Shown here: positions 1 to 8,860 of the stretch, piece by piece | Numbering within the stretch: the first letter of the stretch is position 1 | How the letters are laid out: every line of letters begins with the position of its first letter | DNA from: Clostridia bacterium | Lineage (GTDB): Bacteria > Bacillota_A > Clostridia > Christensenellales > Aristaeellaceae | Direction of reading: 5' to 3' | DNA length: 13,774 nt | NCBI GenBank assembly: GCA_017397695.1 | Contig: JAFQIF010000151.1 | Span: 1-13,774, forward strand | Program-made: the position numbers and the translations under genes | The notes under the pieces: model-generated | Seen by the model: the letters and a program-made list of their open reading frames with translations, nothing else | Database searches by the model: none | What the model was told of the DNA's origin: nothing

Positions 1-69
1 CCTAGTACTCCATGGAAGTGACAAGCAGAACATGGCGATCCGCGCGCTCAGGAGGCCGTTTTCAAAGAG

Positions 70-3000
70 GTGTTTGCAGACGGCGCTCCTGAAAACGAAA
101 TGCCCACGTACGCCTCCCGCCCCGAGATTCTGCCGCATGCCGACGAAGACATTCTGCGCATCATCCCCAAGCAGAAAATCCGTGAAACCGCAAAACGGCT
201 GGGCGTCACCCAGTACGGCCTGCTGATGAGCGTTCTGGGCATGACTCTTGGCAAGTACTGCGCAAGCGAGGACGTCGTCATCGGTACTGCGATGAGCGGA
301 CGCACTCTGGAAGAACAGAGCAGCATGATTGGCATGTTCGTCAATACGCTGCCTATTCGCATGAAGCCCGCAGGCGATATGCGCCTGAAGGACTATGTCG
401 TCCAAACTGCACAGACTATTCGCACCGTAAAAGCAAACCAGACCTATCCCTTTGAACATCTGGTTCCTATGCTCGCGCCGGATCGAAATGCATCCCGTTC
501 CCCGGTGTTTGACGTCATTTTCAATTATCTGCAGGAGCAGCCTCTCCCGACCCTTGAAGACGCTCAGGCAAGCTATGTGCCCATCAAGGGACAAGCGCTG
601 CAGATGGATCTGGTTCTGATCGCCACGCACGAAGGCCCAAATATGAAATTCGTGCTTTCCTATTCCCGAAAGCTCTATGACGATGCAGTCGCAGAAAACT
701 TCATGGAGCAATTCCTGACCACGCTTGAGCGCTGCTGCGAGGACGATGGCAATGCGCTGCTGATGGATCTTTGCGAACTTCCCAGTCGTCAATACAATCA
801 GATCGTCCGCGATTTCCCCGGCGAGCGCGTGCAGGGCTGGCAGGGCAGGACGATTATTTCGCTATTCCGTAAGCAGGCCGCAAAGACGCCAGAAAACCGC
901 GCCGTCGTCTTTAAGGGCGAAAGCCTGACCTACGCCCAGCTTGACGAGATCACCAACCGCCTGGCCGCCCGCCTGATTGAGCTCGGCGCAGGCCGAGGCA
1001 GCGTCGTGGGCGTGATGGTCTCCCGCGGCATGATGATGCCCATCGGCGCGCTCTCTGCGCTCAAGGCGGGCGCAGCCTATCTGCCCATGGATCCCAGCTA
1101 TCCTGCCGATCGCCTGCAATACATGCTGTCTGATGCGGGCGTAAATATCCTGCTCTGCGATCCAAACCTTGCAGACAGGGTTCCGGATTTCAGCGGCGTC
1201 TTCGTGGATACCGAAACCGTAGATCAGCTTCCTGCTGCTGCGCCCGTGCCGGATATTTCCCGCCCGGAGGATCTGTTCATCCTGCTCTATACCTCCGGCA
1301 CGACGGGCAAGCCCAAGGGCGTCATGCTCACCAACAGCAACCTGACCAACTACACCTATTTCTACGCGGAATCGTATGGAATCTGCGAAACCGACAACAT
1401 TCCTGCGTATGCCAGCTTTGGCTTTGACGCCAACATGATGGACATGTATCCCACGCTGCTCCGCGGCGCATGCCTGCATGTGCTGCCGGAGGAAATGCGT
1501 CTGGATCTGCCCGGCATCCGGGATTACTTTGAGGAAAATCACATCACCGTCGCCTTCCTCACCACGCAGCTTGGCCGTCAGTTTGCCGAGAGCATGCAGG
1601 TTTCTTCGCTGCGCGCGCTTTCCGTGGGCGGCGAAGCATTGGTTCCGCTTACTCCCCCGTCGTTTGCTCTGTTCAATCTCTATGGTCCGACCGAATGCAC
1701 CGTCGCCTGTACCCGTCAGCAGGTAGATCAGCTCTATGACCGCGTGCCCATCGGCAAGTCAACGCCCAATACGGCGCTCTATGTGGTGGACAGCCGCGGC
1801 AGGCTTGCGCCCGTGGGCGTAGCCGGCGAGCTGTGCATCTCCGGCGCACAGGTGGCTGCCGGCTATCTGAACCGTCCGGACCTCACGGCAGAAAAATTCG
1901 TGTCCAATCCCTTCAGCGACGATCCCCTGCTTTCGCGCATGTACAAGAGCGGCGACGTGGTGCGCTTCCTGCCGGACGGCGCGATCGACTTCGTCGGCCG
2001 CAGGGATTTCCAGGTCAAGATTCGCGGCTTCCGCGTAGAGCTGACCGAGATCGAAGGCCGTATCCGCGCCTTCCCGGGCATTCGCGACGCAGCCGTCATC
2101 GCACAGGAGGATGCGGGCGGCGGCAAGCGCGTCGTGGCCTATGTCGTTTCCGACGCGTCGGTGGATATCAAGGCGATGAATGCCTTTATTGAGGAAGAAC
2201 TGCCGCCCTATATGGTGCCCGCGGCGACCATGCAGATCGAGCGCATTCCGCTCAACCAGAACGGCAAGGTCAACCGCCGCGAGCTTCCGCGCATTCAGAT
2301 TCAGGCGGAGGAAAATATCCCCCCGCGCACGGACATGGAGCGTGCGATCTTCGAAGTCGTTGCCTCCGTCCTCAAGATGGAGGATTTCGGCGTAACCACC
2401 GATCTGATGTACGCCGGTCTCAACTCTCTGTCCGCCATCAAGGCCGCCGCGCTCATCACCGAGCGCACGGGCAAGAACCTGCGCACACCGGAGCTGATGC
2501 GCGAAAAGACCATCGAAAAAATCGCTATCCTGCTCAGCAGGAGCAGCAGCTATGAAGCCAAATCCTACAAAAAGCGCGAATACTATCCGCTCACGCAGAA
2601 TCAGCTTGGCCTCTACTTTGCCTGCCTCAAAGACCCTGGTACGCTGGTATATAACATTCCCTTTGAAATCGGCTTTGGTCCGGATACCGATGCACAAAAG
2701 CTTCTTGAGAGCATTCGCCGCGTGATCGACGCACACCCCTATGTCAAGACGCATTTCGCCTTGAAAGACAACGAACCTGTGCAGCTGCGTCAGGATGACC
2801 GGAAGATCGAGATCCCGGTGGATACCTATACGCCCGAGACATACGCCGCAAAGAAGGCGTCCTTCGTGCGCCCCTTCTCCTTCTTTGAGGGTCCGCTGCT
2901 GCGCATGGAAATCTGCATTCTGCCCGACAGTGTATGCCTGCTCTGCGATTTCCATCACATGATCTTCGACGGCGGCTCCATGGATATCTTCCTTCAGGAT

Positions 3001-6000
3001 CTCTCCGCCGCCTATGACGGCACGGAACTGAAGGCGGAATCCTTCTCCAGCTTCGACCTGGCGCTGCTTGAGCAGGAAAACGCCAGCGGCGACGCATTCG
3101 ATCAGGCAAAGGTATTCTTCCATGCGCGTCTGAGCGACGGCGAAGGCGCAACCGTCTTCCCCACGGACAATCATGCCGGCGGCACAGGCCTGCCCCGCAC
3201 CGTACACGCCAGAATCAGCAAGAGCAGCGTGGAAGACGTCATTAAGGGCCAAAGCATCACTGCGTCCAATCTCTTCCTCGCCGCCACCGCCCTTGTGTCG
3301 GGCCGCTTCGCCTCCACCCGCGACGTGCGCATCGCCTCCATCACCAATGGCCGTGAGGGCGTGCATGTGCAGCGCAACATCGGCATGCTGGTCAAGACTC
3401 TGCCCGTCGCCCTGAAGATGAATCCTGACGACAGCGCGTCCGCCTATCTGAGCAGCGTGCAGCAGGAGATGACTGACGTGCTTTCGCATCAGGTCTATCC
3501 GTATCTGCAGGCATCTTCCGATTATGGCTATAACAGCCAGATGCTTTACGCCTATCAGGGTGGTGTGGTCTCCAGCTATACCGTCGCCAGCAGTGCGCTT
3601 ACCCTCACCCCATTGGGGCTTAACCGCGCTAAATTCCCGATCTCTATCAATATTCAGGAAGACGGACAAAGCTTCATCGTGGAAGCGGAATATGACGATG
3701 CGCTCTACACCGAAGCGACCATGCGCACGCTGGCACAGTCCATCGCGCATGCCGCCGGTCAGCTGGCAGGCAGGAGCGAGGCACCCATCGCAAGCCTGTC
3801 CATCTGCACGGATGAGCAGCGCGCGCTCGTTGAATCCTTCAACCGAAAGCCGGAAGGCATGCCCGCAGGCACGCTCCATCAGCTCTTTGAAGCATGGGCG
3901 CTGCGCACGCCGGAAAAGACCGCGCTCATTGCCGCGGACGCCACGCTCACATTCGCCGAGCTCAACCGCCGCGCCAACACACTGGCCAACAGCCTGCTTG
4001 CTCTCGGCGTGCAGCCGGAGGACCGGATCGCCTTCATGCTCCCGCGTGACAGCCGCATTCTCGTTTCCATGCTCGGCATCATCAAGGCGGGCTGTGCCTA
4101 TATTCCGGTCGATCCCGAGTATCCCAGAGAGCGTGTGGAGCACGTGCTTAGCGACAGCGGTGCACGCTATATCTTCACTGACGGCGACTCTCCGATTGAA
4201 AACAGCCTGAACATCGACAGCCTGCTGCTTGGCGAAGACACTGCCAATCCCAACTTGCCGATTAACCGCGACAGGCTCTGCTACATCATCTACACCTCTG
4301 GCTCGACCGGAAAGCCCAAGGGCGTCATGCTCACCCACGGCGGCATCGTCAACTATGTGCTCGACGATCCCCAAAACCGCCATGTGCGCGCGCTGACGCA
4401 GAACCAGTGCATCATGGCCTCCGTGACCACGGTGAGCTTTGATATGTTCCTCAAGGAGGCCTTCACCACCCTGATGAACGGCCTGACGCTGGTGCTGGCG
4501 GATGACGAGCAGGCCAAGAACCCGGACAAGCTGGCCGCGCTCTTTGAAAAGACCGGTGCAAACGCCTTCAACGCCACACCCTCGCGCATGCTGCAGTATA
4601 TGGAGCTGCCGGAAATGAAGCAGGCTCTTGCCCAGTGCAAGGTCATCATGGCCGGCGGCGAAGGCTATCCGCCCGCGCTGTATCGAAAGCTGCGCGAGAT
4701 CACAGACGCCGTGCTCATCAACACCTACGGCCCGACAGAAATCACCGTTTCTTCCAACGGCAAACTGCTTGACAGCGAGCTGATCACCATCGGTGCGCCG
4801 CTCAAGGGCGTCGTGGAAGAGGTTATGGATATCGAGGGTAATCCGCTGCCGGTCGGATTCACAGGCGAGCTGTGGATCGGCGGCAACGGCGTGGCCCGCG
4901 GCTATTTCGGCAATCCCGAGATGACTGCAGAGCGCTTTGTCAGCTGGAACGGCATACGCTGGTACAAATCTGGCGACGTTGCCCGCTGGACAGAGAACGG
5001 CGAAATCATCATCCTCGGCCGAAACGACGGCCAGATCAAGCTGCGCGGCCTGCGCATTGAGCTGGGCGAGATTGAAAACGCCATCAGCGCCGTGCCTGAA
5101 ATCCGCAGCTGCGCGGTGCTGGTCAAAAAGCTGCACGGTCAGGAGCACCTGTGCACCTACTACAGCGCAGAGCGCGATCTGCCTGCGGAGGAACTGCGCG
5201 AAATCCTGCTCCGGTCGCTGACCAAGTACATGGTGCCTACGGCCTATCTGCAGATGGATCATCTGCCCATGACCCCCAACGGCAAGATTGACCGCAAGGC
5301 TCTGCCTGATGCACAGCTCATGCAGCGTCAGGAATATGAGCCGCCGCGCAATGAAGACGAGCAGATCTTCTGCGACATCTTCGCCGGCATCCTGCACCTT
5401 GACCGCGTGGGCGCCACGGATAACTTCTTTGACATGGGCGGCACCTCGCTGCTGGTCACGCAGGTGACCATCGACGCCGCGGCAAAGGGAAAAACCCTGA
5501 GCTACGGCGACGTATTCGCCAATCCCACGCCGCGCGAGCTGGCCTCCCTGGGCGATGTGCCACAGGCCAAGGCGGACGAAAACAACATCGCGGACTACGA
5601 CTACAGCCCCATTCACACCCTGCTTGAGGAAAACACTCTGGATACGCTGCGCTCCGGCGAGATGAGAGAGTTGGGCAACGTATGCATCACCGGCGCTACC
5701 GGCTTCCTGGGCATTCATGTGCTGCGCGCTTTCCTACAGATGGAAAAGGGAACGGCCTTCTGCGTGGTCCGCGGCAGAAAAAATCTCTCTGCCGAGCAGC
5801 GTTTGCGCAGCATGCTGGCCTATTACTTCGGCGGCGATACGCTGCCGTTCAGCGGCAAGCCCTTCCTGGATGCACTGGATGAGCTGATGGGCAGCCGGAT
5901 CGTGGTGATTGACGGCAGCATCATCGATTCCGCCCTGTATGAGACGCTTGACGCGCTGCCGATCGACACCTACATCAACTGCGCGGCCAATGTCAAGCAC

Positions 6001-6816
6001 TTCTCCGCCGGAACGGACATCGAGGACGTCAACTATGGCGGCGTGAAGCTCGCCCTTGATTTCAGCAAACGCAAGCGCTGCCGCTTCGTGCAGGTCTCCA
6101 CGGCCAGCATCGGTGGCATGAGCGTGAACGGAGAGCCGATTGAGACGACGAAGCTGGACGAGCGCATGCTCTACTTTGGACAGGATCTATCCAACAAGTA
6201 TGCCGGCAGCAAATTCCTGGCCGAGCGCGCCATTCTGGAAGCCGCGCTTGACGGTCTGGACGTGAAGATCATGCGCGTGGGCAATCTGATGGCCCGCGAT
6301 GCGGACGGCGAATTCCAGGCGAATTTCCGCACCAACAACTTCCTCAGCCGCCTGAAGGCCTATCATCTCGTCGGCGCTATCCCCTACGAGGCCATGGGCA
6401 TGAGCACAGAATTTGCACCGATCGACTATACGGCGCTGGCTGTACTGCTGCTGAGCAGGACGCCCGCAGCATGCCGCGTCTTCCATCCGTACAATGATCA
6501 CGACGTATTCCTGGGCGACGCCGTCGCCGCGCTGACAAAGCAGGGCATCGTCATAGAGCCCTGCGAGGCCTGTGAATACGAGCGCAGGTTCAGCGAAGCA
6601 ATGCGCGATTCCCGAAAGGCAAAGCATCTCAATGCGCTCATCGCCTATCAGGAGCACGGCAAGCGTATCGTGCCCATCAAGTCCGTCAACAGCTATACCT
6701 CGCAGGTGCTGCTGCGCCTGGGCTTCATGTGGCCCATCACCTCTCAGGCGTATCTGAAGCAGTTCTTTATGATGATGGAAGGCCTTGGCTTCTTTGACAA
6801 GGACCCTGAGCTTTAA
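70..6816 (+). CDS. Nonribosomal peptide synthetase, 5'-truncated, [C]-A-T-C-A-T-R
   Basis: Cytoplasmic dimodular NRPS predicted to assemble a dipeptide and release it by NAD(P)H-dependent reduction as an aldehyde (or alcohol). Residues are numbered from the GTG at 70, which is not a true start: condensation-domain sequence continues upstream to about base 49. Seen: C-terminal half of a C domain (IGMFVNTLPIR at 87-97, then a DRNASRSP motif); A1 about 265-740 (LLYTSGTTGKPKG 405-417, YGPTE 538-542, YKSGD 625-629, A10 Lys733); carrier domain with Ser786 in GLNSL; C2 from about 838 with intact HHMIFDG 962-968; A2 about 1260-1745 (YTSGSTGKPKG 1408-1418, YGPTE 1553-1557, Lys1739); carrier Ser1793 in MGGTSL; terminal thioester reductase with TGATGFLG 1874-1881, VSTAS 2009-2013 and YAGSK (Tyr2044, Lys2048). 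No epimerase or thioesterase domain is present. This layout matches gut clostridial clusters known to make dipeptide aldehydes/pyrazinones. The domain calls are secure; the product is inferred. Confidence 0.95.
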   Translation: MFADGAPENEMPTYASRPEILPHADEDILRIIPKQKIRETAKRLGVTQYGLLMSVLGMTLGKYCASEDVVIGTAMSGRTLEEQSSMIGMFVNTLPIRMKPAGDMRLKDYVVQTAQTIRTVKANQTYPFEHLVPMLAPDRNASRSPVFDVIFNYLQEQPLPTLEDAQASYVPIKGQALQMDLVLIATHEGPNMKFVLSYSRKLYDDAVAENFMEQFLTTLERCCEDDGNALLMDLCELPSRQYNQIVRDFPGERVQGWQGRTIISLFRKQAAKTPENRAVVFKGESLTYAQLDEITNRLAARLIELGAGRGSVVGVMVSRGMMMPIGALSALKAGAAYLPMDPSYPADRLQYMLSDAGVNILLCDPNLADRVPDFSGVFVDTETVDQLPAAAPVPDISRPEDLFILLYTSGTTGKPKGVMLTNSNLTNYTYFYAESYGICETDNIPAYASFGFDANMMDMYPTLLRGACLHVLPEEMRLDLPGIRDYFEENHITVAFLTTQLGRQFAESMQVSSLRALSVGGEALVPLTPPSFALFNLYGPTECTVACTRQQVDQLYDRVPIGKSTPNTALYVVDSRGRLAPVGVAGELCISGAQVAAGYLNRPDLTAEKFVSNPFSDDPLLSRMYKSGDVVRFLPDGAIDFVGRRDFQVKIRGFRVELTEIEGRIRAFPGIRDAAVIAQEDAGGGKRVVAYVVSDASVDIKAMNAFIEEELPPYMVPAATMQIERIPLNQNGKVNRRELPRIQIQAEENIPPRTDMERAIFEVVASVLKMEDFGVTTDLMYAGLNSLSAIKAAALITERTGKNLRTPELMREKTIEKIAILLSRSSSYEAKSYKKREYYPLTQNQLGLYFACLKDPGTLVYNIPFEIGFGPDTDAQKLLESIRRVIDAHPYVKTHFALKDNEPVQLRQDDRKIEIPVDTYTPETYAAKKASFVRPFSFFEGPLLRMEICILPDSVCLLCDFHHMIFDGGSMDIFLQDLSAAYDGTELKAESFSSFDLALLEQENASGDAFDQAKVFFHARLSDGEGATVFPTDNHAGGTGLPRTVHARISKSSVEDVIKGQSITASNLFLAATALVSGRFASTRDVRIASITNGREGVHVQRNIGMLVKTLPVALKMNPDDSASAYLSSVQQEMTDVLSHQVYPYLQASSDYGYNSQMLYAYQGGVVSSYTVASSALTLTPLGLNRAKFPISINIQEDGQSFIVEAEYDDALYTEATMRTLAQSIAHAAGQLAGRSEAPIASLSICTDEQRALVESFNRKPEGMPAGTLHQLFEAWALRTPEKTALIAADATLTFAELNRRANTLANSLLALGVQPEDRIAFMLPRDSRILVSMLGIIKAGCAYIPVDPEYPRERVEHVLSDSGARYIFTDGDSPIENSLNIDSLLLGEDTANPNLPINRDRLCYIIYTSGSTGKPKGVMLTHGGIVNYVLDDPQNRHVRALTQNQCIMASVTTVSFDMFLKEAFTTLMNGLTLVLADDEQAKNPDKLAALFEKTGANAFNATPSRMLQYMELPEMKQALAQCKVIMAGGEGYPPALYRKLREITDAVLINTYGPTEITVSSNGKLLDSELITIGAPLKGVVEEVMDIEGNPLPVGFTGELWIGGNGVARGYFGNPEMTAERFVSWNGIRWYKSGDVARWTENGEIIILGRNDGQIKLRGLRIELGEIENAISAVPEIRSCAVLVKKLHGQEHLCTYYSAERDLPAEELREILLRSLTKYMVPTAYLQMDHLPMTPNGKIDRKALPDAQLMQRQEYEPPRNEDEQIFCDIFAGILHLDRVGATDNFFDMGGTSLLVTQVTIDAAAKGKTLSYGDVFANPTPRELASLGDVPQAKADENNIADYDYSPIHTLLEENTLDTLRSGEMRELGNVCITGATGFLGIHVLRAFLQMEKGTAFCVVRGRKNLSAEQRLRSMLAYYFGGDTLPFSGKPFLDALDELMGSRIVVIDGSIIDSALYETLDALPIDTYINCAANVKHFSAGTDIEDVNYGGVKLALDFSKRKRCRFVQVSTASIGGMSVNGEPIETTKLDERMLYFGQDLSNKYAGSKFLAERAILEAALDGLDVKIMRVGNLMARDADGEFQANFRTNNFLSRLKAYHLVGAIPYEAMGMSTEFAPIDYTALAVLLLSRTPAACRVFHPYNDHDVFLGDAVAALTKQGIVIEPCEACEYERRFSEAMRDSRKAKHLNALIAYQEHGKRIVPIKSVNSYTSQVLLRLGFMWPITSQAYLKQFFMMMEGLGFFDKDPEL

Positions 6817-6823
6817 GAAGGGA
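6815..6823 (+). promoter_or_regulatory. Ribosome binding site of the MATE gene
   Basis: AAGAAGGGA overlaps the NRPS stop codon (TAA 6814-6816) and lies 9 bases before the ATG at 6833. It fixes that ATG as the start, rather than an upstream in-frame start inside the NRPS end, and implies translation in the same transcript as the NRPS. Confidence 0.7.
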
Positions 6824-6832
6824 ACGCAAACC

Positions 6833-8587
6833 ATGTATGAACGAACAGGCAAACTGATCCGGGAAAAATTCAAAGAGTATCTGCTTCCCACCATCATGAC
6901 CTCAATGGCGGTGTCCTTGGCTTCGGTCGTGGACGGCGCCATCGTAGGCAATCTGCTGGGAGATGTGGCGCTGGCAGCCATAGGACTGGCCGGCCCCATC
7001 ATCTTCTGCATCAACCTGATCTACATGCTCTTTGGCGTAGGCGGTCTCACCTGTGCATCCATCGCCAAGGGAAAACGCGAAATGGATCAGGCTGACCTAA
7101 TCTTTACCCTCACAATGAGCGTGGGCATGGCTGTGATGCTGCTGTTTTCCCTGGTCATGCAGTTCATTATTCCGCCGCTTTCGCTTTCTCTGGCAGGCAA
7201 TGATACGGCGCTTGCCTCCATGCTGGAAAGCTATCTCAGGCCCCTGGTCTTCACAGGTCCGGCGCTGATGTTCTCCTCCGGCATGGCGCTGTTCATCCGC
7301 ACAGACGGCCAGCCCAAGAGCTCCGCTGTAGTCGTGATCATCGCCAATGTAGTCAATCTGGTATTTGACTACGCGTTGATCCGCTTCTTTAACACAGGCA
7401 TCTGGGGCGCAGGTTTCTCCACGACGCTGGGCTATATCATCGGCGCGGTGATTGTGATTCCATATCTGCGCTCTGCGTCGCGCACCTTCCATTTCGTCCG
7501 CCCTGGCAGAAAGAGTCTGCATACGCTTGTCGGCATTCTGAGCACCGGCCTGCCCAAGGGCCTGATTCAGATTGCCAACATCCTGCGTTCTCTGGCGCTC
7601 AATTCCATCATCATCAGCTTCCTGGGTTCGATTGGCATGTCTGTGATGACCGTGTGCATCAATGTGCAGATGATTTCCAATATCTTTGTCGGCGGTGTAT
7701 CGGACGCCTTGCTGCCTATCGTCGGCACGCTGTTTGGCGAGCGGGACAGCCATGGCATTCGCCAAGCCATGAAGACCGCGCTTGCCGTACTCACCGCGTC
7801 CTGCACAGCGCTGATCGCATTCCTGCTGCTCGCGCCCCAGCTCATGGGCATGGCTTTTGGCATCCATTCCGAGGAGGGACTCTCTGCTGTCAGGCCGGCG
7901 CTTCGCCTGTTTGCACTGTATCTGCCCTTTGACGCCGCCATTCAGCTCCTGCAAAACTTTTATACCACCACAGGCCGCAAGCAGTTAGCGTCTGCTATGG
8001 TCATCATGAACGGTCTGATCTTCGTGCTGCCCTTCGCCTTTCTTCTTGCCCATGCTGCGCCGCATCTCTTTTGGCTCAGCTATGCCTGCTCAGGCGCAGC
8101 CACGCTGCTCGTTACAGCAGCTATCGGTATGCGCATCAAAAAAAAGGAGAAGGTATGCAGCGTCCTGCTGCTCAGGGAAAGCCATGGCGATGATCTCCGA
8201 TATGACGTGACCATCAAGTCCACCGCACAGCAGGTAGCAGGCCTTTCGGAGCACATCATCAGCTGGTGTATCGAACACGGAGTAGAAAACCGCATTGCCA
8301 ATAAAGTCGGCGTAGCCATCGAGGAGATGGCCGTCAGCACGGCGCACTATGCTCATCACGACAGTGACAAAGGCGTGATTGATGCGACACTTTGTCTCAC
8401 TGGCAAAACGCTTGAAATCCGCCTGCGTGACAACGGCGAGATCTTTAATCCCGTCGAATACGTCGCAGACGAAAACGATGGCTGCATTACGGATGGCATT
8501 GCGCTCATCCGGCAGTTGGCAGACAACATCGACTATGCCCGCCAGCTGGGCTTTAACACAACGGTGATCTCCTTCTCCATGCATTAG
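6833..8587 (+). CDS. MATE-family efflux transporter fused to a C-terminal HATPase_c domain
   Basis: A 584-residue protein. Residues 1 to about 435 are a polytopic inner-membrane MATE/DinF-type transporter: the N-terminal segment with DGAIVGNLLG and LAAIGLAGP is typical, and hydrophobic segments follow throughout; such proteins export small molecules using Na+ or H+ gradients. After a basic linker (RIKKKEK) comes about 140 residues resembling the GHKL/HATPase_c fold of RsbW-like anti-sigma kinases: IEEMAV near 496-501 (N box), RDNGEIFNP with Asp533 (G1 box), TDGIALI 553-559 (G2 box). The usual N-box Asn is Ser502. A normal MATE protein is about 450 residues, so the tail is an addition. The start is set by a ribosome binding site 9 bases upstream and lies 16 bases after the NRPS stop, so the two genes are probably co-transcribed. 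Exporting or giving self-protection from the NRPS product is inference; the role of the ATPase tail is unknown. Confidence 0.9.
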   Translation: MYERTGKLIREKFKEYLLPTIMTSMAVSLASVVDGAIVGNLLGDVALAAIGLAGPIIFCINLIYMLFGVGGLTCASIAKGKREMDQADLIFTLTMSVGMAVMLLFSLVMQFIIPPLSLSLAGNDTALASMLESYLRPLVFTGPALMFSSGMALFIRTDGQPKSSAVVVIIANVVNLVFDYALIRFFNTGIWGAGFSTTLGYIIGAVIVIPYLRSASRTFHFVRPGRKSLHTLVGILSTGLPKGLIQIANILRSLALNSIIISFLGSIGMSVMTVCINVQMISNIFVGGVSDALLPIVGTLFGERDSHGIRQAMKTALAVLTASCTALIAFLLLAPQLMGMAFGIHSEEGLSAVRPALRLFALYLPFDAAIQLLQNFYTTTGRKQLASAMVIMNGLIFVLPFAFLLAHAAPHLFWLSYACSGAATLLVTAAIGMRIKKKEKVCSVLLLRESHGDDLRYDVTIKSTAQQVAGLSEHIISWCIEHGVENRIANKVGVAIEEMAVSTAHYAHHDSDKGVIDATLCLTGKTLEIRLRDNGEIFNPVEYVADENDGCITDGIALIRQLADNIDYARQLGFNTTVISFSMH

Positions 8588-8727
8588 CAGTAGAAGCAGC
8601 TGTTGAGCGTATTCAGGGACTGTTTACCCGAAATAAACTGGAGCACGCACGCATCATGCCTGTGGATTCACCGTTGGTGCGTACCCAGAGCGGCAAATCC
8701 CGTATCGCATTCAAGGAATTCGTTTAA
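8584..8727 (+). pseudogene. Orphan reading-frame remnant, weakly LacI-regulator-like C terminus
   Basis: A frame runs open past the MATE stop and ends at TAA 8725-8727. It encodes about 45 protein-like residues, including LEHARIMPVD and SPLVRTQSGKSR, but has no start codon or ribosome binding site suited to a gene. The pattern of a basic/helical stretch followed by a hydrophobic segment and LVRTQS is reminiscent of the extreme C terminus of LacI-family regulators, but I cannot assign it firmly. It may be the tail of a gene whose front was lost when this junction was rearranged, or it may be chance. Confidence 0.3.
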
Positions 8728-8802
8728 GCAGCACCACACTCGCTGATGTGCGTGCATGAAGAATCCCGATGCCATTCAGATCACAACAACAGCATAGACA
8801 TA

Positions 8803-8840
8803 AACAGCACCCGGCAATCAGCAGATCACCGGGTGCTGTT
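8803..8840 (+). terminator. Perfect 12-bp inverted repeat, probable Rho-independent terminator
   Basis: AACAGCACCCGG (8803-8814) and CCGGGTGCTGTT (8829-8840) are exact reverse complements around a 14-base loop. The + strand continues CATTTTAC, a weak T-rich tail. It sits about 215 bases after the MATE stop and is the first strong hairpin there, so it is a plausible end for the NRPS-MATE transcript. The minus-strand side has only a poor T-tract, so two-way action is doubtful. It might instead have served the lost gene that left the 8584-8727 remnant. Confidence 0.6.
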
Positions 8841-8860
8841 CATTTTACAACTAAATAGAC

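Noticed and set aside
1759..5718. A 1319-codon open frame on the minus strand opposite the NRPS
   Set aside because: It mirrors the codon positions of a GC-biased gene, has no recognisable domain and no ribosome binding site, while the plus strand carries every NRPS core motif in order.
6187..7014. A 275-codon minus-strand frame across the NRPS-MATE junction
   Set aside because: Both flanking plus-strand genes are certain there, and the frame shows no domain or start signal.
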